A DNA stretch of 48,680 nucleotides from a virus: positions 1 through 48,680 of IMG/VR virus record IMGVR_UViG_3300028490_000012. One strand, given 5' to 3'. Below, piece by piece: positions 16,941 to 25,934 of the stretch. Under the pieces are notes generated by a model. It did not search any database. It had not been told where the DNA came from and worked only from the letters and a program-made list of their open reading frames with translations. Positions within the stretch are counted from its first letter, which is position 1. Every line of letters starts with the position of its first letter. The position numbers were made by a program, and so were the translations under genes.

Positions 16941-18685
16941 TGTCAGGAAGTACAAAATACGAAAAATTATCATTTAGGAGAAAATTCCTACAATCAGAAG
17001 GTCTAGCACCTGATTGGTTATCAACGGCTGGGTTTCAACTATTAACAGAACGGAATTATCTAAATACGGCTGAAACACCATTATCAATGTATTCAAGAAT
17101 TGCTCAAAGAGCTTCTGAATTAACAGATTTTGAAATTCCAAGTGATTGGGGTTATGAAAATTGGAATGATGCATTTTTCGACGTAATGTGGAATGGTTGG
17201 GTTTCTCCAAGTACACCAGTTTTAACAAATATGGGTAACGAAAGAGGTCACCCAATTAGTTGTTCTGGGACACATTTAGGGGATTCTATTAGATCATGGT
17301 ATCAGGCACGTATGGAAATCGCACAATTAACTCAACGTGGGTATGGTACTTCAACAGTCCTAGACCCAGTGAGGCATCGTGGTTCGCCAATTTCAAAAGG
17401 TGGTACGGCAAATGGTATAATGCAACCAGCAGAGGGTATTGTTCAGGATATGAAAGATGTTTCTCAAGGCTCTAGTCGTAGAGGGGCAGCAGGACTTTAC
17501 CTGAACCCACTTCATGAAGATTTTAATGAAATTGCTGACCAAATTTTAGCTGATGACGATGGCTGGAATATTGGTTGGAACATAACTGATGAATTCGAAG
17601 ATTTATTCGAAAAAGACCCAACTAGAGCTGATGCTATTTGGAAGAAAATGCTTAAGATTAAACTTATTAAGGGGAAAGGATATTTCTTCTTTATCGATAA
17701 AGCAAATCGTTCACGACCAAAGATGTATAAAGATAAAGGGTTATTTGTTAAGGGGTCAAACCTTTGTGCAGAAATTCAATTATTCTCAGACGAAGATCAC
17801 TCATTCACGTGTGTTCTAAGTTCTATGAATGTTTCTAAATACAATGAGTGGAAAAATACAAAGGCTGTTGAAATAGCTATGGTACTCCTAGACGCTATAA
17901 TTAGTGATATGTTAATTAAGGCTAAGAAAGAAGCAGGATTTGAGAGAGTTATTGCATTTACTGAAAAATCTAGAGCAGTCGGCTTAGGAATTCTCGGTGA
18001 AGCTACATATTACCAACAAGAAGGTTGGGTGTTTGGTGACTTACAATCAATTATGTTCAACCAATCATTAGTTAAGATGCTCGATAAAAGAACTTTAGCA
18101 GTTTCTAGATTAGTAGCTAAAGAAGTTGGTGAACCAGAATGGCTTGAGGGTTATGGTGAAAGATGGTCACATAGAATGGCATTCCCACCAACAATGAGCA
18201 CTTCAATTATTATGGGTGGTATTTCTCAAGGAACAGAACCAGTTTTTGCTAATATTTATGAACAAGACACGGCTGGTGGTACAGTTTTTAGGATCAACCC
18301 TCCTTTCTTAAAATTAATGAAAGAAAGAGGAATGTACACTGAAGAAGTTATGAAGCGTATTGCGGAAGACCAAGGATCTGTACAAGCTGAAGATTGGCTT
18401 ACTGATCACGAAAAGGCTGTCTTTAGAACTGCGTTTGAATTAAACCAATCAACAGTTCTAAAGATGTCAGGTGATAGACAAAGAGGAATGAATAAGACGG
18501 GTGGTGGTCAAGGACAATCAACCAACCTTTATTTCCCACATGATGCGAAAGAGGAAGACATATCCACGCTTCACCATGAAGCGTTTGAAGATGAAGATAT
18601 TGAAAGTCTTTATTATGTAAGAACATTAAATGGTGCCACAAAGGTTAAGATTGATGCATCAGTTTGTGAGGCATGTGAAGGATGA
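16940..18685 (+). CDS. nrdA: Ribonucleotide reductase large subunit
   Basis: 581 aa. Recognisable R1 elements: SPSTPVLTNMG and HPISCSGTHLGDS (active-site cysteine region), SNLCAEIQLFS (NLCxEI), AFPPTMSTSIIMGG (the PTxSTS phosphate loop) and a C-terminal CEAC redox pair. The protein lacks an N-terminal ATP-cone, so the overall dATP switch is probably absent, as in many phage enzymes. With NrdB it makes deoxynucleotides for phage DNA. Confidence 0.92.
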   Translation: MSGSTKYEKLSFRRKFLQSEGLAPDWLSTAGFQLLTERNYLNTAETPLSMYSRIAQRASELTDFEIPSDWGYENWNDAFFDVMWNGWVSPSTPVLTNMGNERGHPISCSGTHLGDSIRSWYQARMEIAQLTQRGYGTSTVLDPVRHRGSPISKGGTANGIMQPAEGIVQDMKDVSQGSSRRGAAGLYLNPLHEDFNEIADQILADDDGWNIGWNITDEFEDLFEKDPTRADAIWKKMLKIKLIKGKGYFFFIDKANRSRPKMYKDKGLFVKGSNLCAEIQLFSDEDHSFTCVLSSMNVSKYNEWKNTKAVEIAMVLLDAIISDMLIKAKKEAGFERVIAFTEKSRAVGLGILGEATYYQQEGWVFGDLQSIMFNQSLVKMLDKRTLAVSRLVAKEVGEPEWLEGYGERWSHRMAFPPTMSTSIIMGGISQGTEPVFANIYEQDTAGGTVFRINPPFLKLMKERGMYTEEVMKRIAEDQGSVQAEDWLTDHEKAVFRTAFELNQSTVLKMSGDRQRGMNKTGGGQGQSTNLYFPHDAKEEDISTLHHEAFEDEDIESLYYVRTLNGATKVKIDASVCEACEG

Positions 18686-18924
18686 TTTCAAATTCTCCCC
18701 TACACACTATGAAAATTAGTAAAGATGATTTCAATGTGACCTTTGATATTGAGGAATATGTGAAAATTGCAACTCCAGAAGGTTTTAAATATTTCGTGGC
18801 TTATTTCATAAATGAAAAAGATAATTGTATAGATTCAATGGCAATTGACATTGATAATTTACCCACTGAATTACCAGATAATTTTGATGGGTTTATAATC
18901 CCAAAGGAGACTAAAGATGATTAA
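18682..18924 (+). CDS. Small hypothetical protein
   Basis: 80 aa, start overlapping the nrdA stop (ATGA); a start at 18709 is possible. Acidic, with a beta-strand-rich middle and an ELPDNFDGFIIP end. No motif recognised. Expression is probably coupled to nrdA. Confidence 0.6.
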   Translation: MISNSPLHTMKISKDDFNVTFDIEEYVKIATPEGFKYFVAYFINEKDNCIDSMAIDIDNLPTELPDNFDGFIIPKETKDD

Positions 18925-19222
18925 AGAATATGTAACCCACAAAACTGTTTGTGACAGCTGTGGGGAAGAAAAATATGAAGGTGCTATGCTCTCAAGTCAA
19001 ATTAGTTCATGGTATAGATTATTTGGTGAAGACCTTTGTTATGTGTGTTACCATAGTATTATAAATACACTTATAAGTGAACGTTATATAACAGAGGATG
19101 ACTATAAAGAAGTTAAGAAAATTTTCACGAGAAATACAAGATTAACTTGCAACCCGTTTGGGTCAGGTTCAACAGCTACATTTGAATTATGTGGTGGTTG
19201 GAAAACAAATCAACATCTATGA
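18917..19222 (+). CDS. Zinc-binding small protein
   Basis: 101 aa with CDSC near residue 12 and CYVC near residue 42, a two-pair arrangement for one zinc ion. A second cysteine lies near the C-terminus. Overlaps the previous gene by eight bases after AAAGGAG. Zinc-ribbon proteins continue in the next two genes, so these may act together, but no family is certain. Confidence 0.65.
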   Translation: MIKEYVTHKTVCDSCGEEKYEGAMLSSQISSWYRLFGEDLCYVCYHSIINTLISERYITEDDYKEVKKIFTRNTRLTCNPFGSGSTATFELCGGWKTNQHL

Positions 19223-19233
19223 AAGGAAATAAA

Positions 19234-19686
19234 ATGAAAATAGAAAAACTTTGCCCTAAATGTGGGTACGACGATATGGTATTAACTTATACAGAAATTG
19301 GAAAAGAAAAGCACGGTGGTTATAAAGAGCTATTTAGTGATTTTGGGAAGTTGGTTCAAAAATCACCAAATTATAGTCAATCTACAACTTTAGTCATTGA
19401 TAAGGAATGTATTCGCGTTCATTGTAAAACTTGTCAATATAGTTTTGTGACAGACACAATTAGTAGTGAAACTCAGGAAGAAACTGCTGTCGATATTAAT
19501 GACATTGAAATCCCAACTGGTGGTTTCTTTGGACTTGGTGGTGATTTGTTTACTGAAGGTGGGCACCACGCTTCTCCGATGGTTGATGGCTTTTTGTTTG
19601 GTCAAACACAAACAAAAGATAAAACATTTGAAGATATGTTTGAAGATATCTTTGCAAGTGGTATATTCGCTAAAGATAAAAAATAA
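19234..19686 (+). CDS. Zinc-ribbon protein
   Basis: 150 aa from the ATG at 19234, which has GAAAGGAAATAAA in front; the longer frame from 19189 lacks such a site and overlaps the upstream gene. CPKCGYDD at the N-terminus and a later CKTCQYSF form one zinc ribbon. The C-terminal half is glycine-rich and acidic. It overlaps the dCMP deaminase start by one base. Confidence 0.65.
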   Translation: MKIEKLCPKCGYDDMVLTYTEIGKEKHGGYKELFSDFGKLVQKSPNYSQSTTLVIDKECIRVHCKTCQYSFVTDTISSETQEETAVDINDIEIPTGGFFGLGGDLFTEGGHHASPMVDGFLFGQTQTKDKTFEDMFEDIFASGIFAKDKK

Positions 19687-20456
19687 TGTTATATTGTACA
19701 AGATGTGGTTGTGAAGACCAAGAAAAGCTCCATTTAACTGTAGTCACTGGAAATGTTTTTAGTAATAATTGCCAGTGTTGTAATTATGAGGGTGTCGTAA
19801 AAGAGTTTGAAGCACAAACTGTTTGTGAAAGATGTGAATTAGTTACTAATGGGGAACTTGACCTTAAAGAAAAATGTCCAAGGTGTGGTTCTGTAGGATA
19901 TTCTTCTCACACAAAATTCCAACCAACTATGTCGTATGTGCAATTCGATATCCCAAAGGTTAATAAATATGATGACGCTTTACTGAAGACGGCTTACACA
20001 TTCGCTGAACTATCTAGTTGTGAGCGTTTAAAGGTCGGTGCTGTCATTGCAAAAGATGGTAGACCACTTGTAACGGGATACAACGGTACAATTTCAGGGC
20101 TTGATAATTGTTGTGAAGAAGAAACAAATATCATATGTGAAGGTTGTGGTGGTTCAGGGATTATTGAAACTGCTGGTGTTGGTATATGGGATTGTCCCAC
20201 TTGTGGTGGTAAAAAAGTTGAAATGAAAACTTCTGACTTTGTAGTACATGCTGAACAAAACGCTATATTATATGCTGCAAAACACGGGATAGCAACGGAA
20301 GGTTGTGACATATATGTTACTCACGCTCCTTGTTCCCAATGTGCTAAGGCAATAGCATCTGCTGGTATTAAGCGTGTTATATTCTCGAAGGAATACCGTG
20401 ATTCTAGTGGGGTTGAATTCCTTAAGAAATGTGGTCTTGTAGTTGAAATTAAATAA
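19686..20456 (+). CDS. dCMP deaminase with N-terminal zinc ribbons
   Basis: 256 aa. The first ~75 residues hold three cysteine pairs (CTRCGC, CERC, CPRCG), an unusual extra zinc-ribbon region. The catalytic domain has GYNGTISG, then HAEQNAI (zinc ligand and catalytic glutamate) and PCSQCAK, as in phage dCMP deaminases. An inserted CEGCGG...CPTCGG loop lies before the HAE motif, as in T4 Cd where a second zinc is bound. It makes dUMP for thymidylate synthesis. It follows nrdBA in the same operon. Confidence 0.88.
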   Translation: MLYCTRCGCEDQEKLHLTVVTGNVFSNNCQCCNYEGVVKEFEAQTVCERCELVTNGELDLKEKCPRCGSVGYSSHTKFQPTMSYVQFDIPKVNKYDDALLKTAYTFAELSSCERLKVGAVIAKDGRPLVTGYNGTISGLDNCCEEETNIICEGCGGSGIIETAGVGIWDCPTCGGKKVEMKTSDFVVHAEQNAILYAAKHGIATEGCDIYVTHAPCSQCAKAIASAGIKRVIFSKEYRDSSGVEFLKKCGLVVEIK

Positions 20457-20476
20457 CTGAAATACAAGGACAGTGT

Positions 20477-20953
20477 ATGATAAGAGAACTATTAGAAAAA
20501 TTATTCAGTAAGGGTGTTTATATGTCCCTGAAGCTCGTAAATGGCTCTGAAGCAACATTCAAGAAATACATTAAGGATAACGTGCCGGAACTTACTCCGA
20601 CGCCTGATCCTCATTTAACGCTCATTTACAGTAAGAAAAAGTTCGATGATGAAGTAATATTAACTAAGACCGAATATTCTGGTGTTGTTAAAGGCTTTGC
20701 AGTATTTGGTCAAGGTGATGATAGAGCATTAGTTGCTGAAATTGAATCAAGTGAAATAGTAGAAAGAAACAACATATTAGTTACGGAATATGGATTCATA
20801 TCTGATTTTGAAGAATATAAACCACATATCACATTAGCTTATGACATCCCCGAAGATTTTGATATAAACTCTCTCCCAGAATTCACACATCCCCTTACTT
20901 TCGGTGAAGAATCGATTTCAGAACTTGAACTTGATTGGGCTAAGAAGAATTAA
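20477..20953 (+). CDS. Tagged 2H phosphoesterase-like protein
   Basis: 158 aa starting MIRELLEKLFSKG, a diverged capsid tag. Two HxT motifs, HLTLIYS (~47) and HITLAYD (~115), sit at the spacing of the 2H phosphoesterase (LigT/CPDase) superfamily. Members hydrolyse 2',3'-cyclic phosphates or 2'-5' oligoadenylates, including anti-defence phosphodiesterases. A head-packaged 2H enzyme could destroy cyclic-nucleotide alarm signals on entry; that role is inferred. Confidence 0.75.
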   Translation: MIRELLEKLFSKGVYMSLKLVNGSEATFKKYIKDNVPELTPTPDPHLTLIYSKKKFDDEVILTKTEYSGVVKGFAVFGQGDDRALVAEIESSEIVERNNILVTEYGFISDFEEYKPHITLAYDIPEDFDINSLPEFTHPLTFGEESISELELDWAKKN

Positions 20954-20990
20954 GCATATCTTAAGCCAAATTAGGGTATAATAGAGTAAT
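20951..20990 (+). promoter_or_regulatory. Phage promoter of main tagged-protein array
   Basis: TTAAGCATATCTTAAGC precedes GGTATAATAGAGTA (-10 at 20977-20982). It drives the run of tagged genes from 21021 to 25449, in which I see no further promoter. Confidence 0.8.
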
Positions 20991-21020
20991 TAAATAACTT
21001 AAATGGTTTAAGGATATTAC

Positions 21021-21305
21021 ATGATTAGAGAAATAGTTGAAAATATAAACGAAGCGAAGGAGAAATTCTTTCTTCTCACTTGGTTTAAGTGGAATGATGA
21101 AGACGAAGATTACACTGACATGAATGGAAGTCTGAATATAGTTGGTGTTAAGGATTCTAAATCCAAGGTCACAAAAGACCACCAAAATGATTATAAATCC
21201 AATAATAAACTACAAGTTGAAGAGATTTCAGCAAAAGAAGCTGAGTCAAGTTACAGTGATGAAGACTGGTACATAGATAATACACAAAAAATTTACAAGT
21301 TTTAA
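21021..21305 (+). CDS. Small tagged protein, unknown function
   Basis: 94 aa starting MIREIVENINEAKEK, with an ideal INE|A cleavage site. The mature ~83 residues are acidic with WFKWNDEDEDY and end in QKIYKF. No family recognised. First gene behind its promoter. Confidence 0.75.
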   Translation: MIREIVENINEAKEKFFLLTWFKWNDEDEDYTDMNGSLNIVGVKDSKSKVTKDHQNDYKSNNKLQVEEISAKEAESSYSDEDWYIDNTQKIYKF

Positions 21306-21314
21306 GGATTAATG

Positions 21315-21464
21315 ATGTTAAGAGAAATATCTGAATCAAATGGTTGGGACAAACAAATTAAAGATTTGAATGCCCAGATTGATAAGATGATTGAAGACAA
21401 TAACCAAAAGGGTCTTGATATTTTAACCAAAGAATTAGATAAAATACTTAAAGGACTGAAATAA
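21315..21464 (+). CDS. Very small tagged protein
   Basis: 49 aa starting MLREISESNGWDK, with TAAGGATTAATG upstream. The rest is a single amphipathic coiled-coil helix (IKDLNAQIDKMIEDNNQK). Its stop overlaps the next start (TAATG). Small size, tag and coupling make it a genuine family member. Confidence 0.7.
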   Translation: MLREISESNGWDKQIKDLNAQIDKMIEDNNQKGLDILTKELDKILKGLK

Positions 21465-21856
21465 TGTTAAGAGAAATCATAATACCTTTAAATGAGAAGA
21501 AGATTTCTTTTAAGGCATTGAAAGATTCAGGAAGTTTGATGTCTAAGTGGAAACTAAAATCAAAATATTTAAAGGGGTTCGCTGAATTTAAGAATGGAAG
21601 AGGTAGTTCTCTTGAAATTTTCGAACTTATTGATTACGATGCTTCAATTAAATATGAAGATGATGAAGATACTTTTTACGATGTCGTATTACACATGAAA
21701 AATTTAGATACTGGAAAAATCATTAAAATAGACCAAGATGACAGATATGGTTATTATCCATCACTAACTAAAAAGCGTAAAGAAAATATAGAAGATTTGT
21801 ATTATTCAGCAAAAGAAACAGTGGATGCACTTGAAGTATTCATTAAAAAAATATAA
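21464..21856 (+). CDS. Tagged protein, unknown function
   Basis: 130 aa starting MLREIIIPLNEKKIS; the tag is followed by LNE|K, a weaker protease site. The body looks like an alpha/beta domain with an acidic central loop (IKYEDDEDTFYDVVLHM). No family recognised. Confidence 0.72.
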   Translation: MLREIIIPLNEKKISFKALKDSGSLMSKWKLKSKYLKGFAEFKNGRGSSLEIFELIDYDASIKYEDDEDTFYDVVLHMKNLDTGKIIKIDQDDRYGYYPSLTKKRKENIEDLYYSAKETVDALEVFIKKI

Positions 21857-21865
21857 GGACCAAAT

Positions 21866-22609
21866 ATGATAAGAGAAGCAGTAGAGTTAGTTGAGAGTAA
21901 AACACCCAGCATTTTAAAATATATTCCTAAGAAATTAGGTAAAAAATACACAACGGCTAAGGCTGAAGCAGAAGCTTGGATAGAAATTATGAAATATCCA
22001 TTTGATGCTGGTTATTTTGGACATTATGGAAAAGATGAGGGAAAACTTGAATTTAATATCAAAACCCATTTAGATTTTGATATGGATGAGGTGAAAGCTC
22101 TTTTAAACACCGATGAAGAAGATGTTTATCAAATGTCTGATAATTACTTAGAGCTTCAACGTGAAGATCTTGAGGAAAGCCTTAAGTCTGAATTTGGTTG
22201 TGCTGAATTCAGTTACTCTGGTAGACAAGGTGGTTATATCTTAATAAAAGACTATGACGAAGCAATCTTCGGTGGTATGGGTCTTAATGAAATTTCTCCT
22301 TGGAACGATGATAATTACGGTGATCCAGTAGATGAAATTATGGAATGGGTCGATGATATTGAAACTCTAATGACAGACTTGGAAGGTGAAGGTCCACTTG
22401 GTGAAAATTGGGATACATATATTGCTGATCTAAATGAAATGATTGACGAGGGAGTAGTGACAGACTATGACCTTTCAAATAAAAAAGGTGCGTTGAAAGT
22501 CATGGCTAAAAACTATACAAAACTTGAAACTTTCATTGAAAAAGCTAAGAGCTCTGTTGAAAGTGGTTTCATGGATTATGTAAAAGACAATTTAGACGAG
22601 TTAAAGTAA
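21866..22609 (+). CDS. Tagged acidic protein, unknown function
   Basis: 247 aa starting MIREAVELVESKTPS. Extremely acidic throughout, with a patterned DFDMDEVKALLNTDEED region and a C-terminal helical part. Strong negative charge could mimic DNA, as in Ocr or Ugi-like inhibitors; that would suit a protein injected ahead of host nucleases, but it is inference from charge only. Confidence 0.72.
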   Translation: MIREAVELVESKTPSILKYIPKKLGKKYTTAKAEAEAWIEIMKYPFDAGYFGHYGKDEGKLEFNIKTHLDFDMDEVKALLNTDEEDVYQMSDNYLELQREDLEESLKSEFGCAEFSYSGRQGGYILIKDYDEAIFGGMGLNEISPWNDDNYGDPVDEIMEWVDDIETLMTDLEGEGPLGENWDTYIADLNEMIDEGVVTDYDLSNKKGALKVMAKNYTKLETFIEKAKSSVESGFMDYVKDNLDELK

Positions 22610-22860
22610 TGGTTAAAGTAATGGGCGATTTAAAAACAATATGTGAAGAATTGAATGTCGTTGGTGAAGATACCAACGGTGACATTTATAAGATGTTGGA
22701 CAACGCAGATTTCAATATGAAGAAGGTTGTCCAACAATTAAAGGGTGAAATATTTAGGGATAAATCAAGAGTTCCTAAAAGTGCAAAATTAAAATCATTG
22801 ACTACAAAAGCAGATAAATTGTGGGATGAAATTAGAAGTTATGCTAGAGAAGTTAGATAA
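22609..22860 (+). CDS. Small protein without tag
   Basis: 83 aa, start overlapping the upstream stop (TAATG); a second ATG four codons in is possible. Unlike its neighbours it begins MVKVMGDLKTI and lacks M-I-R-E. The C-terminus is basic and helical. It may be a partner of the acidic protein before it, but no family is recognised. Confidence 0.65.
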   Translation: MVKVMGDLKTICEELNVVGEDTNGDIYKMLDNADFNMKKVVQQLKGEIFRDKSRVPKSAKLKSLTTKADKLWDEIRSYAREVR

Positions 22861-22878
22861 ATCTGAGGAGATGAAATT

Positions 22879-23121
22879 ATGTTAAGAGAAATTGTAAAAG
22901 AAGTAAAGATTAAAATTAAGTGGAAAGGTGGTCCAGATGACTATACTTCAGCTAACAAAATAGAAAATTTGATAAAAAGTTATGATTTTTATACAGACTA
23001 TATTGACTCATACGCTCAGAAGAAAAAGAAAGATGCTAAAAATGACGCAATTGTTAATCAATTGAAAGAATTCGGCGTAACTTCTTTCACAAATTCAGAT
23101 AAATCTAAGGACGTAAAATAA
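22879..23121 (+). CDS. Small tagged protein, unknown function
   Basis: 80 aa starting MLREIVKEVKIKIKWKGG, after TGAGGAGATGAAATT. Basic and lysine-rich, with no typical E|A site right after the tag. Its stop overlaps the next start. No family recognised. Confidence 0.72.
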   Translation: MLREIVKEVKIKIKWKGGPDDYTSANKIENLIKSYDFYTDYIDSYAQKKKKDAKNDAIVNQLKEFGVTSFTNSDKSKDVK

Positions 23122-23429
23122 TGTTAAGAGAAATAGTAGAAGGTTTGACACCATATGATAAAGTACAAAAAGATTCAATTCATAATGAATTCAAAACTTA
23201 CAAAGAAATTGAAAAGGCTGTGAAAGCTGGTAAACCAGTTTTCTGGGCAAATAGTAATTATGAAGTTCAATGGTGGGATAAACCAAAGGGTGTTTATGTG
23301 ATGAGCTTATCAAACGCAAGTGCAATTGGTCTTGGTGATACAAAGTACGACATTGAAAGATGTTACTTAGACAAAGATGCTGCGAAAAAAGCTCAAAGCA
23401 ATAAAAACTCACAGAACTACAAGAAATAA
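23121..23429 (+). CDS. Small tagged protein, unknown function
   Basis: 102 aa starting MLREIVEGLTPYD, with an IVE|G site at residues 5-8. The mature part has a tryptophan-rich strand (PVFWANSNYEVQWWDKPKG) and a lysine/glutamine-rich tail. No family recognised. Confidence 0.73.
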   Translation: MLREIVEGLTPYDKVQKDSIHNEFKTYKEIEKAVKAGKPVFWANSNYEVQWWDKPKGVYVMSLSNASAIGLGDTKYDIERCYLDKDAAKKAQSNKNSQNYKK

Positions 23430-23430
23430 C

Positions 23431-23985
23431 ATGATACGAGAAGCACTTCAAAACATGAATGAAGCTATGAAAGGGCTTGACAATTATGCCCTTTTCACTT
23501 CTTATGGATTATCCTATTTATATAAAGCTGACGAAGAATTAGCACAAGCTTTAGATGAATATGATACAGAGGGTATGGAGTCAAAGATTCTATTCGTTTT
23601 CGGTATAAAGGAAAGTATGTATATGGACGCAGTCTGGGCACGAAAAGGTTATGGTCCGATTGCGTACATGACTGCTATGGAGATGCAAGGTACTATGGCT
23701 CCGAATTGGATGGAGTCTCAAGTAACGAAACAAGCTCAAGTAGTTTGGAAAGAATTCTTTGACGGCAAAGGTGAAAAATTTGTCAAGAAAGAATTGACTG
23801 GCGTGAGTCCTGAGAACTATCGCCATTATTGGTATAGTCTTAAAAAATCTTTGAAATTAAATAACAATAAGAAAGCAGACGATAAATTCATTGGTCAAGA
23901 CAAATATGGCGAAAAGCGTGGAATGATGAACGAGTTGGCTGAAGGAATTTTACGGCAGTCAATGCGTGGAATATATAATTTTTAG
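23431..23985 (+). CDS. Tagged protein, unknown function
   Basis: 184 aa from the ATG at 23431, chosen over the upstream ATG at 23377 because it starts the tag MIREALQNMNEAMKG, with an ideal MNE|A site. The mature protein is mainly helical. A segment FGIKESMYMDAVWARKGYGP and a later SPENYRHYWY look like conserved surface motifs, but I cannot place them. Confidence 0.73.
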   Translation: MIREALQNMNEAMKGLDNYALFTSYGLSYLYKADEELAQALDEYDTEGMESKILFVFGIKESMYMDAVWARKGYGPIAYMTAMEMQGTMAPNWMESQVTKQAQVVWKEFFDGKGEKFVKKELTGVSPENYRHYWYSLKKSLKLNNNKKADDKFIGQDKYGEKRGMMNELAEGILRQSMRGIYNF

Positions 23986-24002
23986 GAGATGGGGATGATA
24001 GG

Positions 24003-24353
24003 ATGTTAAGAGAAATAGTAGAAAGTGTTGTAAACGAAGGCGTTTTAGATAAATTTTTGGGAAAGATTGAAAAAATTGGGGTTAAGTATTCTAAATACAT
24101 CGCAAAGATGTACACGGATAAACAAGGTCAATATGGAAGTAAGATGGCAACTATTGATACTGCTCACGTGTTTCCGAGCGATACATTAGCAACGGGTTAT
24201 TTGACTGGTATATATCAAGTAAAATCTGGTTCGTTTGGTCAATTTATTGGATTAAGTAAAGTGACATTTAAGAAAGGTGACAAAGTGTTATTATCTGCGT
24301 TAAAGAAATTTGATGATTTAGGTTCTGACGTTTATGTTGTCAAAAAAGCGTAG
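24003..24353 (+). CDS. Tagged protein, unknown function
   Basis: 116 aa starting MLREIVESVVNEGVLDK, with a VNE|G site. The remainder is a basic alpha/beta domain with a central ATIDTAHVFPSDTLATGYLTG. No family recognised. It follows GGAGATGGGGATGATAGG, which contains two possible ribosome sites. Confidence 0.74.
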   Translation: MLREIVESVVNEGVLDKFLGKIEKIGVKYSKYIAKMYTDKQGQYGSKMATIDTAHVFPSDTLATGYLTGIYQVKSGSFGQFIGLSKVTFKKGDKVLLSALKKFDDLGSDVYVVKKA

Positions 24354-24361
24354 GAGTTGGT

Positions 24362-24850
24362 ATGATTAGAGAAGCACTCAGTAACATAAATGAAGCGAAA
24401 TTACCAAAACTTATTCAAGAACTTAAAGCTTGGGTAGAAATTGTTTATCCAGAAGCAGAGCAAAAGGATTTTCCAGCAAACAAAAGTAAGAGGTTTCCGA
24501 ATTACGGATCCACTTCTTTCACTTTCAACACTGGAAAAAAAGGAAAGGATTTTTTGGATAAGATGTCAAAAATACCAAAGTATGAAAGCCTTCTTTGGGG
24601 TTGGGCTGGTAATGTGATTGAAGTCAATCACCCACAATTTCATGATAAAATAAAAATGACAAAGGATGAATTCTCAAAGTGGTCTATTGATACAAGAAAA
24701 CATGGAAGTTTTTATATCAAATCATATAAATCTCTTGGAAAATCAGGATCATCATTTATTTTCAATGACAAAGATAAATTGGTAGCTTATTTCATAGATG
24801 ATAGAGAAATGGTATTTGCTGATAAAAAAACTTTGAAAATGTTTAAGTAA
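24362..24850 (+). CDS. Tagged protein, unknown function
   Basis: 162 aa starting MIREALSNINEAKLPKL; INE|A is a textbook T4-type prohead protease site. The mature part has several SFTFN, SFYIK and SFIFN beta-strands, suggesting a beta-rich fold, and ends in FADKKTLKMFK. No family recognised. Confidence 0.75.
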   Translation: MIREALSNINEAKLPKLIQELKAWVEIVYPEAEQKDFPANKSKRFPNYGSTSFTFNTGKKGKDFLDKMSKIPKYESLLWGWAGNVIEVNHPQFHDKIKMTKDEFSKWSIDTRKHGSFYIKSYKSLGKSGSSFIFNDKDKLVAYFIDDREMVFADKKTLKMFK

Positions 24851-24859
24851 GGGGTGAAG

Positions 24860-25108
24860 ATGTTAAGAGAAATATTAGAAACAATAAATGAAGATGGGTT
24901 AGATACTAAATTGCAAGATTTAGCACAAATGGCTCCAAAAATTACATTTAATTATTCAGACATAAATAAAAGGAATAAGAAGAATGATAAAAAAATTACC
25001 AAGTTACTTAAGGATTTAAAGAAAACTTTTGATTTTGACATAGATGATGAAGATACATTCGATATCCAAACCCAAATTAACTCATTAGTGTTGAATAAGG
25101 AAGATTAA
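24860..25108 (+). CDS. Small tagged protein, unknown function
   Basis: 82 aa from the ATG at 24860; the GTG at 24854 is inside the ribosome site region. The tag MLREILETINEDGL has INE|D. The rest alternates basic and acidic stretches and looks helical. Its stop overlaps the start of the next tagged gene. Confidence 0.72.
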   Translation: MLREILETINEDGLDTKLQDLAQMAPKITFNYSDINKRNKKNDKKITKLLKDLKKTFDFDIDDEDTFDIQTQINSLVLNKED

Positions 25109-25449
25109 TGTTAAGAGAAATATTAGAAAGTATGAAGGACTTAGACCCTTCTTTAGTGGAAAAAGTTATTTCTGCAATTAATAAAGATTTTGGGAAGACA
25201 AATAAGTTAGTAAGAAAAGACGACCCTATTTGGCACGACACAGATGATTTGAAAGAAATTTTCATAAATGTACCTAAACCACCACGAGGATGGTTTAATA
25301 AACTTCCAGAAGTTTTAGCGAAGGCTGGGATGAAAGAAGAGATGCTTAATACATATTATCAAGAACTTGAATTCATTAACGATAATTTCAGTTTATCAGC
25401 TTCAAAGCGTGGTAAAACAATAGAAATGGTCATACAAAGAAGATTATAG
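25108..25449 (+). CDS. Tagged protein, unknown function
   Basis: 113 aa starting MLREILESMKDLDPSL. The middle contains FINVPKPPRGWFNKLPEVL, a proline/aromatic loop similar in feel to DTPKWYNHLPSQG in the tagged protein at 37884, so the two may be distant paralogues. Last gene of the array; two promoters follow. Confidence 0.73.
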   Translation: MLREILESMKDLDPSLVEKVISAINKDFGKTNKLVRKDDPIWHDTDDLKEIFINVPKPPRGWFNKLPEVLAKAGMKEEMLNTYYQELEFINDNFSLSASKRGKTIEMVIQRRL

Positions 25450-25483
25450 GTTATTTTTAAAAAAGTTTAAATTCTTTTCTGAA

Positions 25484-25524
25484 TTTAAGCTAACTTTAAG
25501 GTACATTTAGCTATAATACTCGTA
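25484..25524 (+). promoter_or_regulatory. Phage promoter, first of tandem pair before tRNA array
   Basis: TTTAAGCTAACTTTAAGG precedes GCTATAAT (-10 at 25512-25517). A near-identical promoter lies about 115 bases downstream. Confidence 0.8.
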
Positions 25525-25599
25525 TGACTAATAAGTACTGTGAAAGTCACCATTTAATTGGTAAGTTTAAATTTTAAAAAGTTTTAAAAGACCTTAGAA

Positions 25600-25640
25600 T
25601 TTTAAGCTAACTTTAAGGTACATTTAGCTATAATATAAAA
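25600..25640 (+). promoter_or_regulatory. Phage promoter, second of tandem pair
   Basis: TTTTAAGCTAACTTTAAGG precedes GCTATAAT (-10 at 25629-25634), the same core as the promoter at 25484. It drives a leader ORF and the tRNA array. Confidence 0.8.
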
Positions 25641-25710
25641 ATAAAATAAGAAACGGTTAAAAAGTGACTTTGGTCATTAAATAACTGTAATAAAACAAAA
25701 GGAGACTGTA

Positions 25711-25848
25711 ATGGTTGATACATTTAGAAACACAAACATTGATACATTTATTATCATTACAGAAACTCCGATTATCCCCGAGCAGACTATTGCTCAAATT
25801 TGCGAACCGATTGCGTATCAAGCGTATCAGGTAAACAAGACTTCATAA
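25711..25848 (+). CDS. Short leader ORF ahead of tRNA array
   Basis: 45 aa beginning MVDTFRNTNIDTFIII, with AAAGGAGACTGTA upstream. It resembles the N-terminus of the ORF at 26990 (MTRTFNTNHFDTV), which also sits between a promoter and tRNAs. Both are followed by hairpins. I infer a translated leader at the head of a stable-RNA operon. Confidence 0.6.
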   Translation: MVDTFRNTNIDTFIIITETPIIPEQTIAQICEPIAYQAYQVNKTS

Positions 25849-25853
25849 GAATT

Positions 25854-25897
25854 CTCTACTAGAGGACTCTTATGAGTTCTTTAGTTAGTAGAATAAT
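25854..25897 (+). terminator. Leader hairpin after ORF 25711
   Basis: TCTACTAG-AGGACTC-TTAT-GAGTTCTT-TAGT-TAGTAGA forms a two-part stem directly after the leader stop. There is no clear U-run, so it is more likely an attenuator or processing hairpin than a full terminator. Confidence 0.4.
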
Positions 25898-25934
25898 TCT
25901 ACAACACTCAAAACTCTTTTATAAATATGATGGG